This document shows positions 50,980-60,290 of a stretch of 64,000 nt of DNA, in pieces. How positions within the stretch are numbered: the stretch's first letter is position 1; the number at the start of each line of letters is the position of its first letter. The notes under the pieces are model-generated. The model had not been told where the DNA came from. It did not search any database and was given only the letters and a program-made list of their open reading frames with translations. The translations under genes and the position numbers were made by a program. The DNA is from CBDCUC01 sp965222485 (GTDB lineage Bacteria > Pseudomonadota > Alphaproteobacteria > Rhizobiales > Hyphomicrobiaceae): assembly GCA_965222485.1 (NCBI GenBank), contig CBDCUC010000030.1, positions 529,605-593,604 on the forward strand. Direction: 5' to 3'.

Positions 50980-53900
50980 ATGAGTGAAGCGCAGACCATC
51001 GATAGATCGCAAACCCCGTCTGGACAGACCCTGTCCGGTGTGCCTGAGGGGCTTGATGCGCTGGTTCTCGCCGGACTGGTGCAGGAGGGAGGTAAAGCGG
51101 ACGGCCTCGCCGTGCATATTGCCCGGGACGACCGCAGGCTTGCAGCGCTGGAAGCAGGCCTTGCCTTTTTCGCACCTGCTGTGCGTGTCATATCGTTTCC
51201 CGCTTGGGACACAGTGCCCTACGACCGCGTCGGCCCAAATGTGGATTTGGTTGCAAAGCGCATTACGGCGCTATCCAAACTCAGCCTGGGTGGGCGAAAA
51301 GGTGCAACAGTCGTTCTGACGACTGCAAATGCCATCGTGCAGCGTGTGCCGCCACGAAGCTTTATCCGAAATGCCCTGAAACAGATGGCCGCTGGCCAGC
51401 GCATAGATATGGCGCGGCTTGTAAAACGTCTCACGCTTGCCGGTTATACGCGTACCGGTACCGTAATGGAGACCGGTGAATTTGCCGTGCGCGGCGGCAT
51501 TCTCGATATGTTTCCGCCGGGCCGGCAAGCTCCGGTCCGATTGGATTTTTTTGGCGACACGCTGGAAAGCATCAAAAGCTTCGATATTCAATCGCAGCGC
51601 ACGCTCAAGCCGGTGAGCAAAGTGGTGCTGATGCCGATCAGTGAACTTGCGTTTGGAGATGAGGCGACGTCGCGTTTTCGTAGCAGGTATGTGGAATTAT
51701 TCGGCGGCGCGACGGGCGATGATCCGATGTACGAGAGCGTCAGCGCCGGTGGGCGATACCCTGGTCAAGAACATTGGCTTTCGCTCTTTCATGAGGAGTT
51801 GGAAACGCTTCTGGACTACGCGCCTGATGCGCTTTTGAGTTTTGACCATCGCTGCGATGAGGCGATACGCCAGCGTTTCGAACAGATTGAAGAACACTAT
51901 GAGGCGCGCCTGGAAGCGCGTGAGGCTGATGCGTTTGGGGCGCCGCCTTATAAGCCCGTACCGCCGGAGACCATGTTTTTGGACGGCCAATTGTGGGCAT
52001 CGGCTTTGGCCGAGCGCAGTTGCTACCGGCTGTCACCGTTTCAAACGGAAGAGGGGCAGGAGGCACGCTCCCATGGTGGTCGTGAGGGGCGCAGCTTTGC
52101 GCCGGAGCGGACTGATCCCGACAAGAATGTATTTGATGCGGTCGTCGCTCACATTTCGGGACTTCAAAAACAGCATAAGCGGGTAATTGTCGCCTGCTGG
52201 ACACCTGGCGCACGCGAGCGGATGTCGAAACTGCTTGCTGAGCACGGTCTGAAAAAATCTGCGAAGGTCGACGCGTTCACCGATGCCCTGGCGCTGCCGG
52301 GCGGGACGGCAGCGCTTGCAGTACTTGGTCTTGAACGCGGTTTTGAGACGCCGGAGTTTGCGGTCATCGGCGAACAGGACATTTTGGGTGACCGCCTGGT
52401 ACGGCAACGCCGCAAACAACGGCGAGCGGCCGACGTTTTGAGTGAAGCCGCTAGTCTATCGGCGGGCGACCTTGTCGTGCATGCCGACCACGGCATTGGT
52501 CGGTTCCATGGCCTGAAAACCATTGAGGCCTTGGGGCATTCGCACGATTGTTTGGAATTGCACTATGCCGGTGGCGACAAGCTATTTCTGCCGGTGGAAA
52601 ACATTGAGCTTTTGTCACGCTATGGCGCGGAGGAGGGCAAGGCGCAGCTTGACAGGCTTGGTGGCGTGGCGTGGCAGACGCGCAAAGCACGGCTTAAGAA
52701 CCGGCTGCGCGAAATGGCAGGCGAGCTCATTCAGATCGCAGCCAAACGAGAGTTGCGCGAGGCGCCACCAATGCCCCTTCCGCCGGGATCGTATGAAGAG
52801 TTTGTCGCGCGGTTTCCATTTGAGGAGACGGACGACCAGGCAAGCAGTATCGACGCTGTTGAGAGCGATCTTGGCAGCGGGCGGCCGATGGACCGCCTGG
52901 TGTGTGGCGATGTTGGATTTGGCAAAACGGAAGTGGCATTGCGTGCTGCCTTCATTGCGGCGCTCAATGGTTTCCAGGTTGCGGTGGTCGTGCCGACAAC
53001 GCTGCTGGCGCGGCAGCATTACAGGACATTCTGCGAGAGGTTCCAGGGGTTGCCGGTTCGCGTCGCACAAGCCTCACGTCTCGTTGGATCGAAAGAATTG
53101 GCTGGGGTCAAACAAGAGCTCAAGAGCGGCAAACTCGATATTGTCGTTGGCACCCATGCATTGCTTGGAAAATCTATCGAATTTTCACGCCTTGGCCTCC
53201 TAATTATTGACGAGGAACAGCATTTCGGCGTGGCGCATAAAGAACGGCTGAAAAAGATGCGCGAGGACGTACACGTGCTCACGCTTTCTGCGACGCCTAT
53301 TCCACGAACCCTGCAGTTGGCGCTGACGGGTGTTCGCGAATTGTCGCTGATAACGACGCCGCCAGTCGACCGGTTGGCCGTGCGCACATATATCTCACCG
53401 TTCGATCCAGTGATCCTGCGCGATGCGTTGCGCAGGGAGCGCTACCGCGGCGGGCAGACCTACTATGTGGTGCCGAGAATTTCCGATCTGGATGAGGTGG
53501 CGGAATTCTTAGACGAGATGGTGCCTGAGCTGCGTGTTGCCCGCGCGCATGGTCAACTGACGCCGACGGAAACGGAAGACGTCATGACAGCCTTTTACGA
53601 GGGCAAGTATGATGTGTTGCTGGCTACCGCTATTGTTGAATCGGGACTGGATGTTCCCAACGCCAATACGCTTGTCGTGCATCGAGCGGACATGTTCGGC
53701 CTGGCGCAGCTCTATCAGTTGCGCGGGCGGGTAGGGCGTTCGAAGACGCGCGCCTATGCCTACTTTACCACCCCACCAGGAAAACCGTTGACCGCAGCTG
53801 CCGATCGACGTCTTCAGGTCCTGCAATCGCTGGACAAACTTGGGGCAGGATTTTCGCTGGCGAGCCACGATTTGGATATTCGTGGTGCCGGTAACCTGTT

Positions 53901-54480
53901 GGGTGAAGAACAGTCCGGACATATCCGCGAGGTCGGTTTTGAACTCTATCAATCGATGCTTGAAGAAGCGGTTGCGGCCATGAAGGGTGGTGAATCGGGT
54001 GAGGCGGCGGACCAATGGAGCCCTGAGATTTCGCTTGGCACGTCGATCCTCATTCCAGACACCTATGTCACCGACTTGCAACTGCGGCTTGGACTTTACC
54101 GGCGGTTGTCGAGTGTTGAGACGCGCGCGGAGATCGATGAGTTCGCGTCCGAGCTGGTCGATCGTTTTGGTGAGTACCCTGAGGAAGTGGCACACCTTTT
54201 AGATGTCATGGAGATCAAAGGGCTCTGCCGCAAAGCGGGAATTTCGCGCATCGATGCCGGTCCGAAGGGATGTGTTTTGTCGTTCCACAACGATCGGTTC
54301 GCTAACCCCGAAGGACTTATAGGTTTCATGCAGAAATCGGGAGGTGCGGTGAAGATGCAGCCTGATCACAAACTTGTCTTCAAAGCAGACTGGGATCTGC
54401 CAGAGAAACGGTTGGAGGGCGCGCGCGATCTGGCGCGGGAATTAGCGCAGATCGCTGAAGCAGCAGCGGCGGCGGCCTAA
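50980..54480 (+). CDS. mfd: Transcription-repair coupling factor Mfd
   Basis: Removes RNA polymerase stalled at lesions and recruits UvrA. 1166 residues in family order: UvrB-homology module (WDTVPYDRVGPNVDLVAKRI; GEFAVRGGILDMFPPG), RNA polymerase-interacting CarD-like domain (GDLVVHADHGIGRFHGL; HYAGGDKLFLPVENI), RecG-like motor with CGDVGFGKTEVALRAAF, the DEEQ box IIDEEQHFGV, SATPIPRTLQ, and QLYQLRGRVGRSKTRAYAY, then the C-terminal UvrA-inhibitory domain ending in an Ala run. It complements recA and recG in this window. Confidence 0.97.
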   Translation: MSEAQTIDRSQTPSGQTLSGVPEGLDALVLAGLVQEGGKADGLAVHIARDDRRLAALEAGLAFFAPAVRVISFPAWDTVPYDRVGPNVDLVAKRITALSKLSLGGRKGATVVLTTANAIVQRVPPRSFIRNALKQMAAGQRIDMARLVKRLTLAGYTRTGTVMETGEFAVRGGILDMFPPGRQAPVRLDFFGDTLESIKSFDIQSQRTLKPVSKVVLMPISELAFGDEATSRFRSRYVELFGGATGDDPMYESVSAGGRYPGQEHWLSLFHEELETLLDYAPDALLSFDHRCDEAIRQRFEQIEEHYEARLEAREADAFGAPPYKPVPPETMFLDGQLWASALAERSCYRLSPFQTEEGQEARSHGGREGRSFAPERTDPDKNVFDAVVAHISGLQKQHKRVIVACWTPGARERMSKLLAEHGLKKSAKVDAFTDALALPGGTAALAVLGLERGFETPEFAVIGEQDILGDRLVRQRRKQRRAADVLSEAASLSAGDLVVHADHGIGRFHGLKTIEALGHSHDCLELHYAGGDKLFLPVENIELLSRYGAEEGKAQLDRLGGVAWQTRKARLKNRLREMAGELIQIAAKRELREAPPMPLPPGSYEEFVARFPFEETDDQASSIDAVESDLGSGRPMDRLVCGDVGFGKTEVALRAAFIAALNGFQVAVVVPTTLLARQHYRTFCERFQGLPVRVAQASRLVGSKELAGVKQELKSGKLDIVVGTHALLGKSIEFSRLGLLIIDEEQHFGVAHKERLKKMREDVHVLTLSATPIPRTLQLALTGVRELSLITTPPVDRLAVRTYISPFDPVILRDALRRERYRGGQTYYVVPRISDLDEVAEFLDEMVPELRVARAHGQLTPTETEDVMTAFYEGKYDVLLATAIVESGLDVPNANTLVVHRADMFGLAQLYQLRGRVGRSKTRAYAYFTTPPGKPLTAAADRRLQVLQSLDKLGAGFSLASHDLDIRGAGNLLGEEQSGHIREVGFELYQSMLEEAVAAMKGGESGEAADQWSPEISLGTSILIPDTYVTDLQLRLGLYRRLSSVETRAEIDEFASELVDRFGEYPEEVAHLLDVMEIKGLCRKAGISRIDAGPKGCVLSFHNDRFANPEGLIGFMQKSGGAVKMQPDHKLVFKADWDLPEKRLEGARDLARELAQIAEAAAAAA

Positions 54481-54840
54481 TTAGGGAGCCGTGTGCGTTA
54501 AGGCGTGCGCGGTGTCATTAGTGCATGTCGTGCTACGCTGCACCTCCGACAGGGTGGCTTATCGGCCGGGTCGCCTTGCTAAGGTTAGTTTCGCTCACGC
54601 TGCAATTCCTCGGCGCTATGCCTCGGGCAGCTGCGCGGGCGCGCGGCAACGCCGCGGGTCGCCTTGCTCCCCTTGGTGCCAAGCCACATGCTCGACCCAA
54701 GCAAGGATACTTCCCGCTGTGCGCGTTGGCGGAGCCGTGCGCATCAGCGTTAATAGAAAGGGCAGGTGTTGTGTCGAATACGCGCTTTCAGTGCGATGTC
54801 GTCGCGATCGTCGGACTCGCGGGTCCGGACGTGACATGCA
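54481..54840. other. Convergent intergenic region mfd / acyl-CoA synthetase
   Basis: 360 bases between two converging genes. A small stem CGCGGC-AAC-GCCGCG lies at 54642-54656, and a weak one near 54810-54830, neither with a T run. No gene was supported. Confidence 0.4.
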
Positions 54841-56463
54841 CTAGGCGGAAATTCGGGGAGCCTGTGCCAATTCCGACCTTTTGACTTTGCCGTTGGGCGT
54901 GCGCGGCAATGCTTCGACAAAAAAGATCTCGCGCGGCTGCTTGTAGGCTGCCAGGTGTTCTTGGGCGTAAGCCTTGATGCTATCGGCGGTTGCATCAAGG
55001 GACATGGAGTCTGGTTGTTTTGCTTTGTCGGTGAGCACGACATAAGCTGCAATGACGCTGACATCAGTGCGGACCTTCAGTTCAGAACATGCAATTTCGG
55101 CAATGCTTTCGTGTCTAGCCAGTGCTGCTTCCACTTCCTGTGGGGCTACGCGGTAGCCCAGCGCTTTCATGACGTCGTTGGCGCGACCAAGGTGCTTGAT
55201 GTATCCGTCTTCATCCATGAACCCGCGATCGCCGCCGATGAACCAGTTGCCGCGCATGACGTCGGCTTGTTCGTCTTCACGGTTCCAATAGCCGAGCATG
55301 AGACCGGGATCGGAGCGGTGCACGGCGATGAGGCCCGCTTCTCCTATTGGCAGCGGGTCCTCCCCACATTCGTCAGGGAGAATGGCGACGCAACGTCCTG
55401 GCTGGGGCCTACCAACCATACCCTCTCTAGGTGGCGTTGCCGGGGACGATGAAACATATGTCGAGATCTCGCTCATGCCGAGAGCTTCGTAGAGTGGTGT
55501 GCCGGCAGCCGCCGTCCATGCGTCATGCAGACCTGGCGGCGGGGTTTCGCCCGCGATAAGACCGTGGCGCAACGTGCTGATGTCGGCTGCCTCAAGATCG
55601 GCATACTTGAGAATTTGTCGGAATAGACTTGGGACGGCAGCGAACAATGTCGCTTTTGTTCTTTCGATGAGACGCGGCCAAAGTTGCGGCAACTTTTCAC
55701 CGGTAAAGATAATGGAAGTGGCACCATTGGCCCATGGATCTGTGAGGCCGGAGCCCAGCGTGTAAGTCCAATTAAACGCACCGGCGTGCAACATGCGGTC
55801 GGATGCTGATATTCCATACCAGCCTTCGTACATCGGTCGGCGTCCCCAGGCTGAGCGTTGCGCATGCAGGACACCTTTTGGGTTTGCTGTCGTGCCGGAG
55901 GTGTAGATCAGAAACGCAGGGTCATCAGCGGCCGTGTCCGCGTAATGGTTTTCGGTGACGCCAGAAGCTTGGTCTGCCTGGGCGATCATGGCGGCAACGG
56001 CAGTCTCATCCAAGACGAGCACATCCTGATCAAGGCCGTTCAAGTCCAGACCTTCCGCCAGTGCGACACAGCGTGCGCTGCTGTTGCGCGCTAGGAAGAG
56101 CGCTTCTTCCTCGGTAAGTTGAGACGACGTGGGAAGGGGGACAAAACCGCCCGCAATGGCACCGAAAAACAGCAGTGCGTAATCAGTCGTATTGTGTAGG
56201 CGGATGAGGATGCGATCGGTGCGTTTCAGGCCGGCGTCTTTTAGCGCGGCGGCGACGGCAAGTACGGCGCCCTCAATTTGCGCGAAACTCCACACCTGTG
56301 CTGGTTCTGCAGCGTCGATGTCGTCAATGACGATCAGGGCGGCTTTGTTGGGGGTATTGCGCGCGGCCTGCTGCAGGCAATAGCGGGCCATGTTGAAGTT
56401 TGGTGGCGGTTGGTTTGCTGCCAATTCGTCGGCGCTACCGCATAGTGATGAGGTGAGTGGCAT
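54841..56463 (-). CDS. Acyl-CoA synthetase (AMP-forming), benzoate-CoA-ligase-like
   Basis: 540 residues of the adenylate-forming superfamily. Motifs: AFLIYTSGTTANPKGVLHAQ, EALGMSEISTYVSSSP, AVHRSDPGLMLGYWNRED with GGDRGFMDEDGYIKHLGR, and the C-terminal lysine region LPRTPNGKVKRSEL. The RANDVMKALGYRVAPQEVE hinge and the length resemble the aromatic/cyclohexane-carboxylate CoA-ligase branch rather than FadD, but the substrate is not determined. It follows the YejA-like gene by 12 bases, so the two are likely an operon. Confidence 0.87.
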   Translation of the reverse strand: MPLTSSLCGSADELAANQPPPNFNMARYCLQQAARNTPNKAALIVIDDIDAAEPAQVWSFAQIEGAVLAVAAALKDAGLKRTDRILIRLHNTTDYALLFFGAIAGGFVPLPTSSQLTEEEALFLARNSSARCVALAEGLDLNGLDQDVLVLDETAVAAMIAQADQASGVTENHYADTAADDPAFLIYTSGTTANPKGVLHAQRSAWGRRPMYEGWYGISASDRMLHAGAFNWTYTLGSGLTDPWANGATSIIFTGEKLPQLWPRLIERTKATLFAAVPSLFRQILKYADLEAADISTLRHGLIAGETPPPGLHDAWTAAAGTPLYEALGMSEISTYVSSSPATPPREGMVGRPQPGRCVAILPDECGEDPLPIGEAGLIAVHRSDPGLMLGYWNREDEQADVMRGNWFIGGDRGFMDEDGYIKHLGRANDVMKALGYRVAPQEVEAALARHESIAEIACSELKVRTDVSVIAAYVVLTDKAKQPDSMSLDATADSIKAYAQEHLAAYKQPREIFFVEALPRTPNGKVKRSELAQAPRISA

Positions 56464-56475
56464 GCTTTGTTAGGT

Positions 56476-58278
56476 CTATTTCTCTTTGGCTTCTTGGGAC
56501 CACCACGTGTCGAGCTGATAACCGAAGAGCGAATGGCGCTTGGGATGCGCAAGGCGGCGCCAGTGCGCCACCCATTGGTGGGGTAGGTAGTAAAGCGGGA
56601 TCACATAATCCCCCGATAGCAAGACGCGGTCCAGTGCGCGCACGGAGGACACAAATTCTTCTTCCGCCGTAGCTTCGAGCATGGCCTGTATCATTGCGTC
56701 GACGGCAGGGCTTTGTACGCCGGCGAGGTTATAGCTGCCCTTTGTTTGTGCCGATTTTGATGACCAGCGGAACAATTGCTCGTTTCCCGGTGACAGCGAT
56801 GATGGCCAGCGCATTTGTATCATATCGAAGTCATAGTCGTTGCGGCGTGCCTGATACTGCGCGCTGTCAACCACGCGGATCCTCGCGTCAATTCCAAGTC
56901 TGGCAAGATCGGATTTGTAGCCGAGGAAGATCCGTTCCTGTGCGTTGGAGGCGGCAAGAAGCTCAAAGCTTAATTGTTTGCCGTTCTTTTTGTGTACGAG
57001 GCGGCCGTCTTTGACGTGATAGTCCGCGGTTTTGAGGAGCTGGAGGGCTTCCCACCAGTTGCTGCGGTTTTCGGCGGTGCCGTCGGAAGCGGGAAACTGA
57101 TACCTTCCGGAGATAATGCCGGGCCGCACCGCTTTTCTGAACGGCGAAAGCAGAAAGCGCTCATGCTGGTCAGCCTCAAGGCCAGATGAGGCCAATATGG
57201 ATCGGGAAAAATAACTCTGGTTACGTTCATAAAGGCCGTGGAAAAGATTGCCGTTCATCCATTCGAAGTTGAACATGTGAATAAGCGCGCGCCTCACGCG
57301 CGGGTCTGCAAAAACTTCGCGTCGTGTGTTGAAGACAAAACCGGTCATTCCGGCTGGCAAACCAATTTCTATATTTTTTCTTACGATGCGGCCGTCGCGT
57401 ACAGGGGGAACATCGTAGCCGGAGGCCCAGCGCGACGGATCCTGTTCCGGGCGGACGTCGACCGAACCATTGAGGAAGGCCTCGAACATCGCAGAGGCTT
57501 CGCGGTAGTAATCGAAGCGAACCTCGTCAAAATTAAACCGGCCCTTCGATACGCCTAGATTGCGCCCCCACCAATTGGAATCGCGCACGTATGTGATTGA
57601 GCGTCCGGCTTGCACTTTGCCAACACGATAGGGGCCGGAGCCTATGGGTGCTTTGAGGCTTGTGCGGGAAAACGTGTCCTCCGTGTAGATGTGCGCAGGA
57701 AGGATCGGCATCAAGCCGAGAATGAGTGGCATTTCCCGGTCACCGCTGTCGTCGAGGATAAAACGTACCGACAAGTCTGAGAGGCGCTCGGTCTTGACCA
57801 CCTTCTTGTAGTAGGTGCGATGGTTGGGTCGGCCGTGTTTCTTCAGGACGCGGTAGGAGAATAAGATGTCGTCGGCCGTCACAGCCTCGCCATCGGAAAA
57901 ACGCGCCTCGGGATTGAGATGGAATGTGATGGAACTGCGGTCGTTTGGGACTTCGATGTGTTGAGCAAGCCGGCCGTATAGGGTGAAGGGTTCGTCAAGT
58001 CCGCGCGTCAAAAGACTTTCGAACACAAAATCTCGAATTCCGTCGACGTGTTCGCCCTTGATAATGAGGGGATTTAGGCTGTCGAAGGAGCCCAGCGCGG
58101 CGAGGGTCAGGCGCCCGCCCTTTGGGGCATTCGGATTGACATAGGAAAAATGGGAGAAGCCATCGGGATATTTTGGTGCACCGTGCATGGAAATTGCGTG
58201 CACGGGTTCGCTTTGGGCGGGTGGGCTGCTAACGCCGCAAATGGTGAGACAGAACAAAAGCAGCAGCGCACGAAGCAT
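56476..58278 (-). CDS. YejA-like extracellular solute-binding protein (family 5)
   Basis: Periplasmic binding component of a peptide-type ABC transporter, about 600 residues. From ATG 58278 it has a compact signal peptide (MLRALLLLFCLTICGVSSPP); ATG 58305 is nine codons earlier with a poorer ribosome site. Family 5 features: FSYVNPNAPKGGRLTLAALG at the mature start, FESLLTRGLDEPFTLYGRLA, DGEAVTADDILFSYRVLKK and the PIGSGPYRV segment. The PNAPKGG start and length match YejA, which binds microcin C-like peptides. No permease or ATPase genes lie in the window, and the neighbour is an acyl-CoA synthetase. Confidence 0.87.
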   Translation of the reverse strand: MLRALLLLFCLTICGVSSPPAQSEPVHAISMHGAPKYPDGFSHFSYVNPNAPKGGRLTLAALGSFDSLNPLIIKGEHVDGIRDFVFESLLTRGLDEPFTLYGRLAQHIEVPNDRSSITFHLNPEARFSDGEAVTADDILFSYRVLKKHGRPNHRTYYKKVVKTERLSDLSVRFILDDSGDREMPLILGLMPILPAHIYTEDTFSRTSLKAPIGSGPYRVGKVQAGRSITYVRDSNWWGRNLGVSKGRFNFDEVRFDYYREASAMFEAFLNGSVDVRPEQDPSRWASGYDVPPVRDGRIVRKNIEIGLPAGMTGFVFNTRREVFADPRVRRALIHMFNFEWMNGNLFHGLYERNQSYFSRSILASSGLEADQHERFLLSPFRKAVRPGIISGRYQFPASDGTAENRSNWWEALQLLKTADYHVKDGRLVHKKNGKQLSFELLAASNAQERIFLGYKSDLARLGIDARIRVVDSAQYQARRNDYDFDMIQMRWPSSLSPGNEQLFRWSSKSAQTKGSYNLAGVQSPAVDAMIQAMLEATAEEEFVSSVRALDRVLLSGDYVIPLYYLPHQWVAHWRRLAHPKRHSLFGYQLDTWWSQEAKEK

Positions 58279-58305
58279 GAACGGGGCCCTGAATTCGGCG
58301 AACAT

Positions 58306-58711
58306 TCTACCGGTAGATGGGTGAAAGGCTAAAATTGGGAAGGCGCTCTCCGCTTGCTCCAGAGTGATTGTCGGCGTTGAGATTTGAATAGCTTATCATC
58401 GTTTTTTGGGCGTGATCAGAACAAGAGATTGGGGTCAGGGTTGTCAACAGATGCAGCTATCAAGGTGCGACAATGAGGCATAAGAACCGTTGCGGGTTTG
58501 TCACGGGCGGCTGATGGCTGTGATTGAATGGTGTTTGGCTCTGAATCCGGTCACCAGATTGCCTCATTCCCGGCCTTAGTGCGGCCACGGTAAGCGGTGG
58601 AGTCGCCTCATCAGGCGCAGGGTTGACCGCGTTGTCGCCAGAAAATTGTTCGCGGCAAGAGAGGGGCTGAGCTGGCGGGACCAGCTCTCAAACGAAAAGG
58701 TCAAAGTATCT
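58306..58711. other. Divergent intergenic region yejA-like / ialB-like
   Basis: About 400 bases. No gene was supported. A small hairpin CGCCT-CATC-AGGCG is at 58606-58619. Presumably holds two divergent promoters. Confidence 0.4.
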
Positions 58712-59590
58712 ATGGCACAAAGCTTTTGGCAATTGAAGAAATTGGTGGCTGGCGCAGCAGTGATTATGAGTGCAGTGCTGCTGGCTACAACTGTTCACGC
58801 GCAGGATAAAAAGGCAGCAGAACCAGCCAAGAAGGCGGCGCCCGCCAAGAAGGCGGCACCGGCCAAGAAAGCAGCGACGGCCAAGAAGGGTGCTAAGGCG
58901 CCCGCATCGGCATGGGTTAAGCTGTGCGATACGCTCAAAGGCAAGAAGAAAGATAAAGAGGGCAAAGAGAGCGAGTTTTCTCAGGAAATCTGTTTGACTC
59001 GTCATGAGCGGCTGGATGAGCGCACGGGTGCAACGCTGGTTGCCGTGGGTGTGCAGGAGATCATGGGGACCGACAAAAAGGGTCTGATGATCAAGGTGCC
59101 GCTCGGCATGGCTGTCCCTGCCGGTGTGCAAGCTGCTGTTTATACGAAGGAGCAGTGGGGCAAGATCACCAAAAAGGACAACAAGGAAAAGATCGATCCG
59201 AAGGACCTAAAGCCGGTCAAGCTCGGGTTCACCGTTTGCCTTGAAGACGGATGTCAGGCGGAAGGAAGTTTGAAGCCAGAGTTTCTGGATCGGATGAAGA
59301 CGGGCGGCGGTATGGTCGTTCTTGTTCGCGATGCGTTGGCGCGGCCAATCGCTATACCCGTTCCGATTGCTGACTTTCCAACCGTGTTTGCCGGCAAGCC
59401 GATGGACAACGAGCTTTATAAGAAAAAGCGCAAGGAGCATTTCAAATTGCTTTGGGAGCGCGAGAAAGCCCGCCGCCAGAAACTTGCGGCACAGCAGAAA
59501 GAACAGAGAGAAGCCTTCGAAGAGTTCAAGAAGGATCATGGCGACGACGCTTTCAAAGACGACAAGAAAGCTGCCACGAAGAAAAACTAG
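58712..59590 (+). CDS. IalB-family periplasmic protein with Lys/Ala repeats
   Basis: 292 residues from ATG 58712. Signal peptide (AGAAVIMSAVLLATTVHAQ), then an Ala/Lys/Pro repeat region (PAKKAAPAKKAAPAKKAA) at about residues 38-65. The invasion-associated locus B domain follows: WVKLCDTL, SQEICLTRHERLD, MIKVPLGMAVPAGVQ, KLGFTVCLEDGCQAEGSL and FPTVFAGKPMD. Its conserved cysteine pairs are kept. The last 60 residues are highly charged (KKRKEHFKLLWEREKARRQK). IalB proteins are common in rhizobia regardless of pathogenicity; the function is unclear. A strong terminator follows. Confidence 0.88.
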   Translation: MAQSFWQLKKLVAGAAVIMSAVLLATTVHAQDKKAAEPAKKAAPAKKAAPAKKAATAKKGAKAPASAWVKLCDTLKGKKKDKEGKESEFSQEICLTRHERLDERTGATLVAVGVQEIMGTDKKGLMIKVPLGMAVPAGVQAAVYTKEQWGKITKKDNKEKIDPKDLKPVKLGFTVCLEDGCQAEGSLKPEFLDRMKTGGGMVVLVRDALARPIAIPVPIADFPTVFAGKPMDNELYKKKRKEHFKLLWEREKARRQKLAAQQKEQREAFEEFKKDHGDDAFKDDKKAATKKN

Positions 59591-59653
59591 TATAGCGGAC
59601 GTTTTGGTTGTGCGGGCGCTGGCCCGCATAACGGGCTGACGCGAACGCAAAAG

Positions 59654-59695
59654 AAAAAACTCCGGCCCTGCATAATTATGGGCCGGAGTTTTTTT
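59654..59695. terminator. Bidirectional terminator between ialB and hspQ
   Basis: ACTCCGGCCC / GGGCCGGAGT perfect stem with an 11-base loop, flanked by six A on the left and a run of seven T on the right. A classical intrinsic terminator usable in both directions by the converging ialB-like and hspQ genes. Confidence 0.9.
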
Positions 59696-59712
59696 GTGAT
59701 GCTTCTTGTTAT

Positions 59713-60036
59713 TCAGTGGGCCTGCAGGAATAGCGCGTGGTACTGACCGTCATCATCTTCAAGGAAGAGTTCAGGAACCTGCGGATGGCGCATCGGCTTG
59801 CCGGTATCGTCGGGCAATAGGTTTTGTTCCGATACATAGGCGATGTATTCGGTCTCCTCGTTTTCCGCCAGCAAGTGGTAGTAGGGCTGGTTTTTCACGG
59901 GGCGGATTTCTTCCGGAATCGATCGCCACCACTCCTCCGTATTATCGAATACGGGATCGACATCGAATATGATGCCACGGAATGGATAGAAGCGATGTTT
60001 GACCACCTGGCCAACCATATATTTCGCTTGTTTCAT
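59713..60036 (-). CDS. hspQ: Heat-shock protein HspQ
   Basis: 107 residues from ATG 60036; a TTG five codons upstream is unlikely. The HspQ/YccV hemimethylated-DNA-binding-like fold is recognised from KYMVGQVVKHRFYPFRGIIFDVDP, FDNTEEWWRSIPEEIRPVKNQP, FYHLLAE-type segment (here YYHLLAENEE) and YVSEQNLLPD. In enterobacteria HspQ modulates Lon protease. A single-gene transcript ends at the bidirectional terminator. Confidence 0.92.
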   Translation of the reverse strand: MKQAKYMVGQVVKHRFYPFRGIIFDVDPVFDNTEEWWRSIPEEIRPVKNQPYYHLLAENEETEYIAYVSEQNLLPDDTGKPMRHPQVPELFLEDDDGQYHALFLQAH

Positions 60037-60290
60037 GACACACCAACTCAAGCACCGACCAGCCGCATCCAGACGTGCCCCCTCCGCAGGCCCTTATTCG
60101 AGGGGAGGAGGGCGTTGCTGTCAATCGAGGCGCTCAGGTTTCAGGAGGCACCTGTGTCGTTCAGGCCGCAGCCCGGGGGCCATGCCTAGTCAAAACCCTG
60201 TCATTTCGCTGATGCAACTATGATGCGTTGGTCCGGTGCAGGCCGCCGACAAGAAGGGATACCGGTCGTGAGTGAGCATCGGCGCGAACG

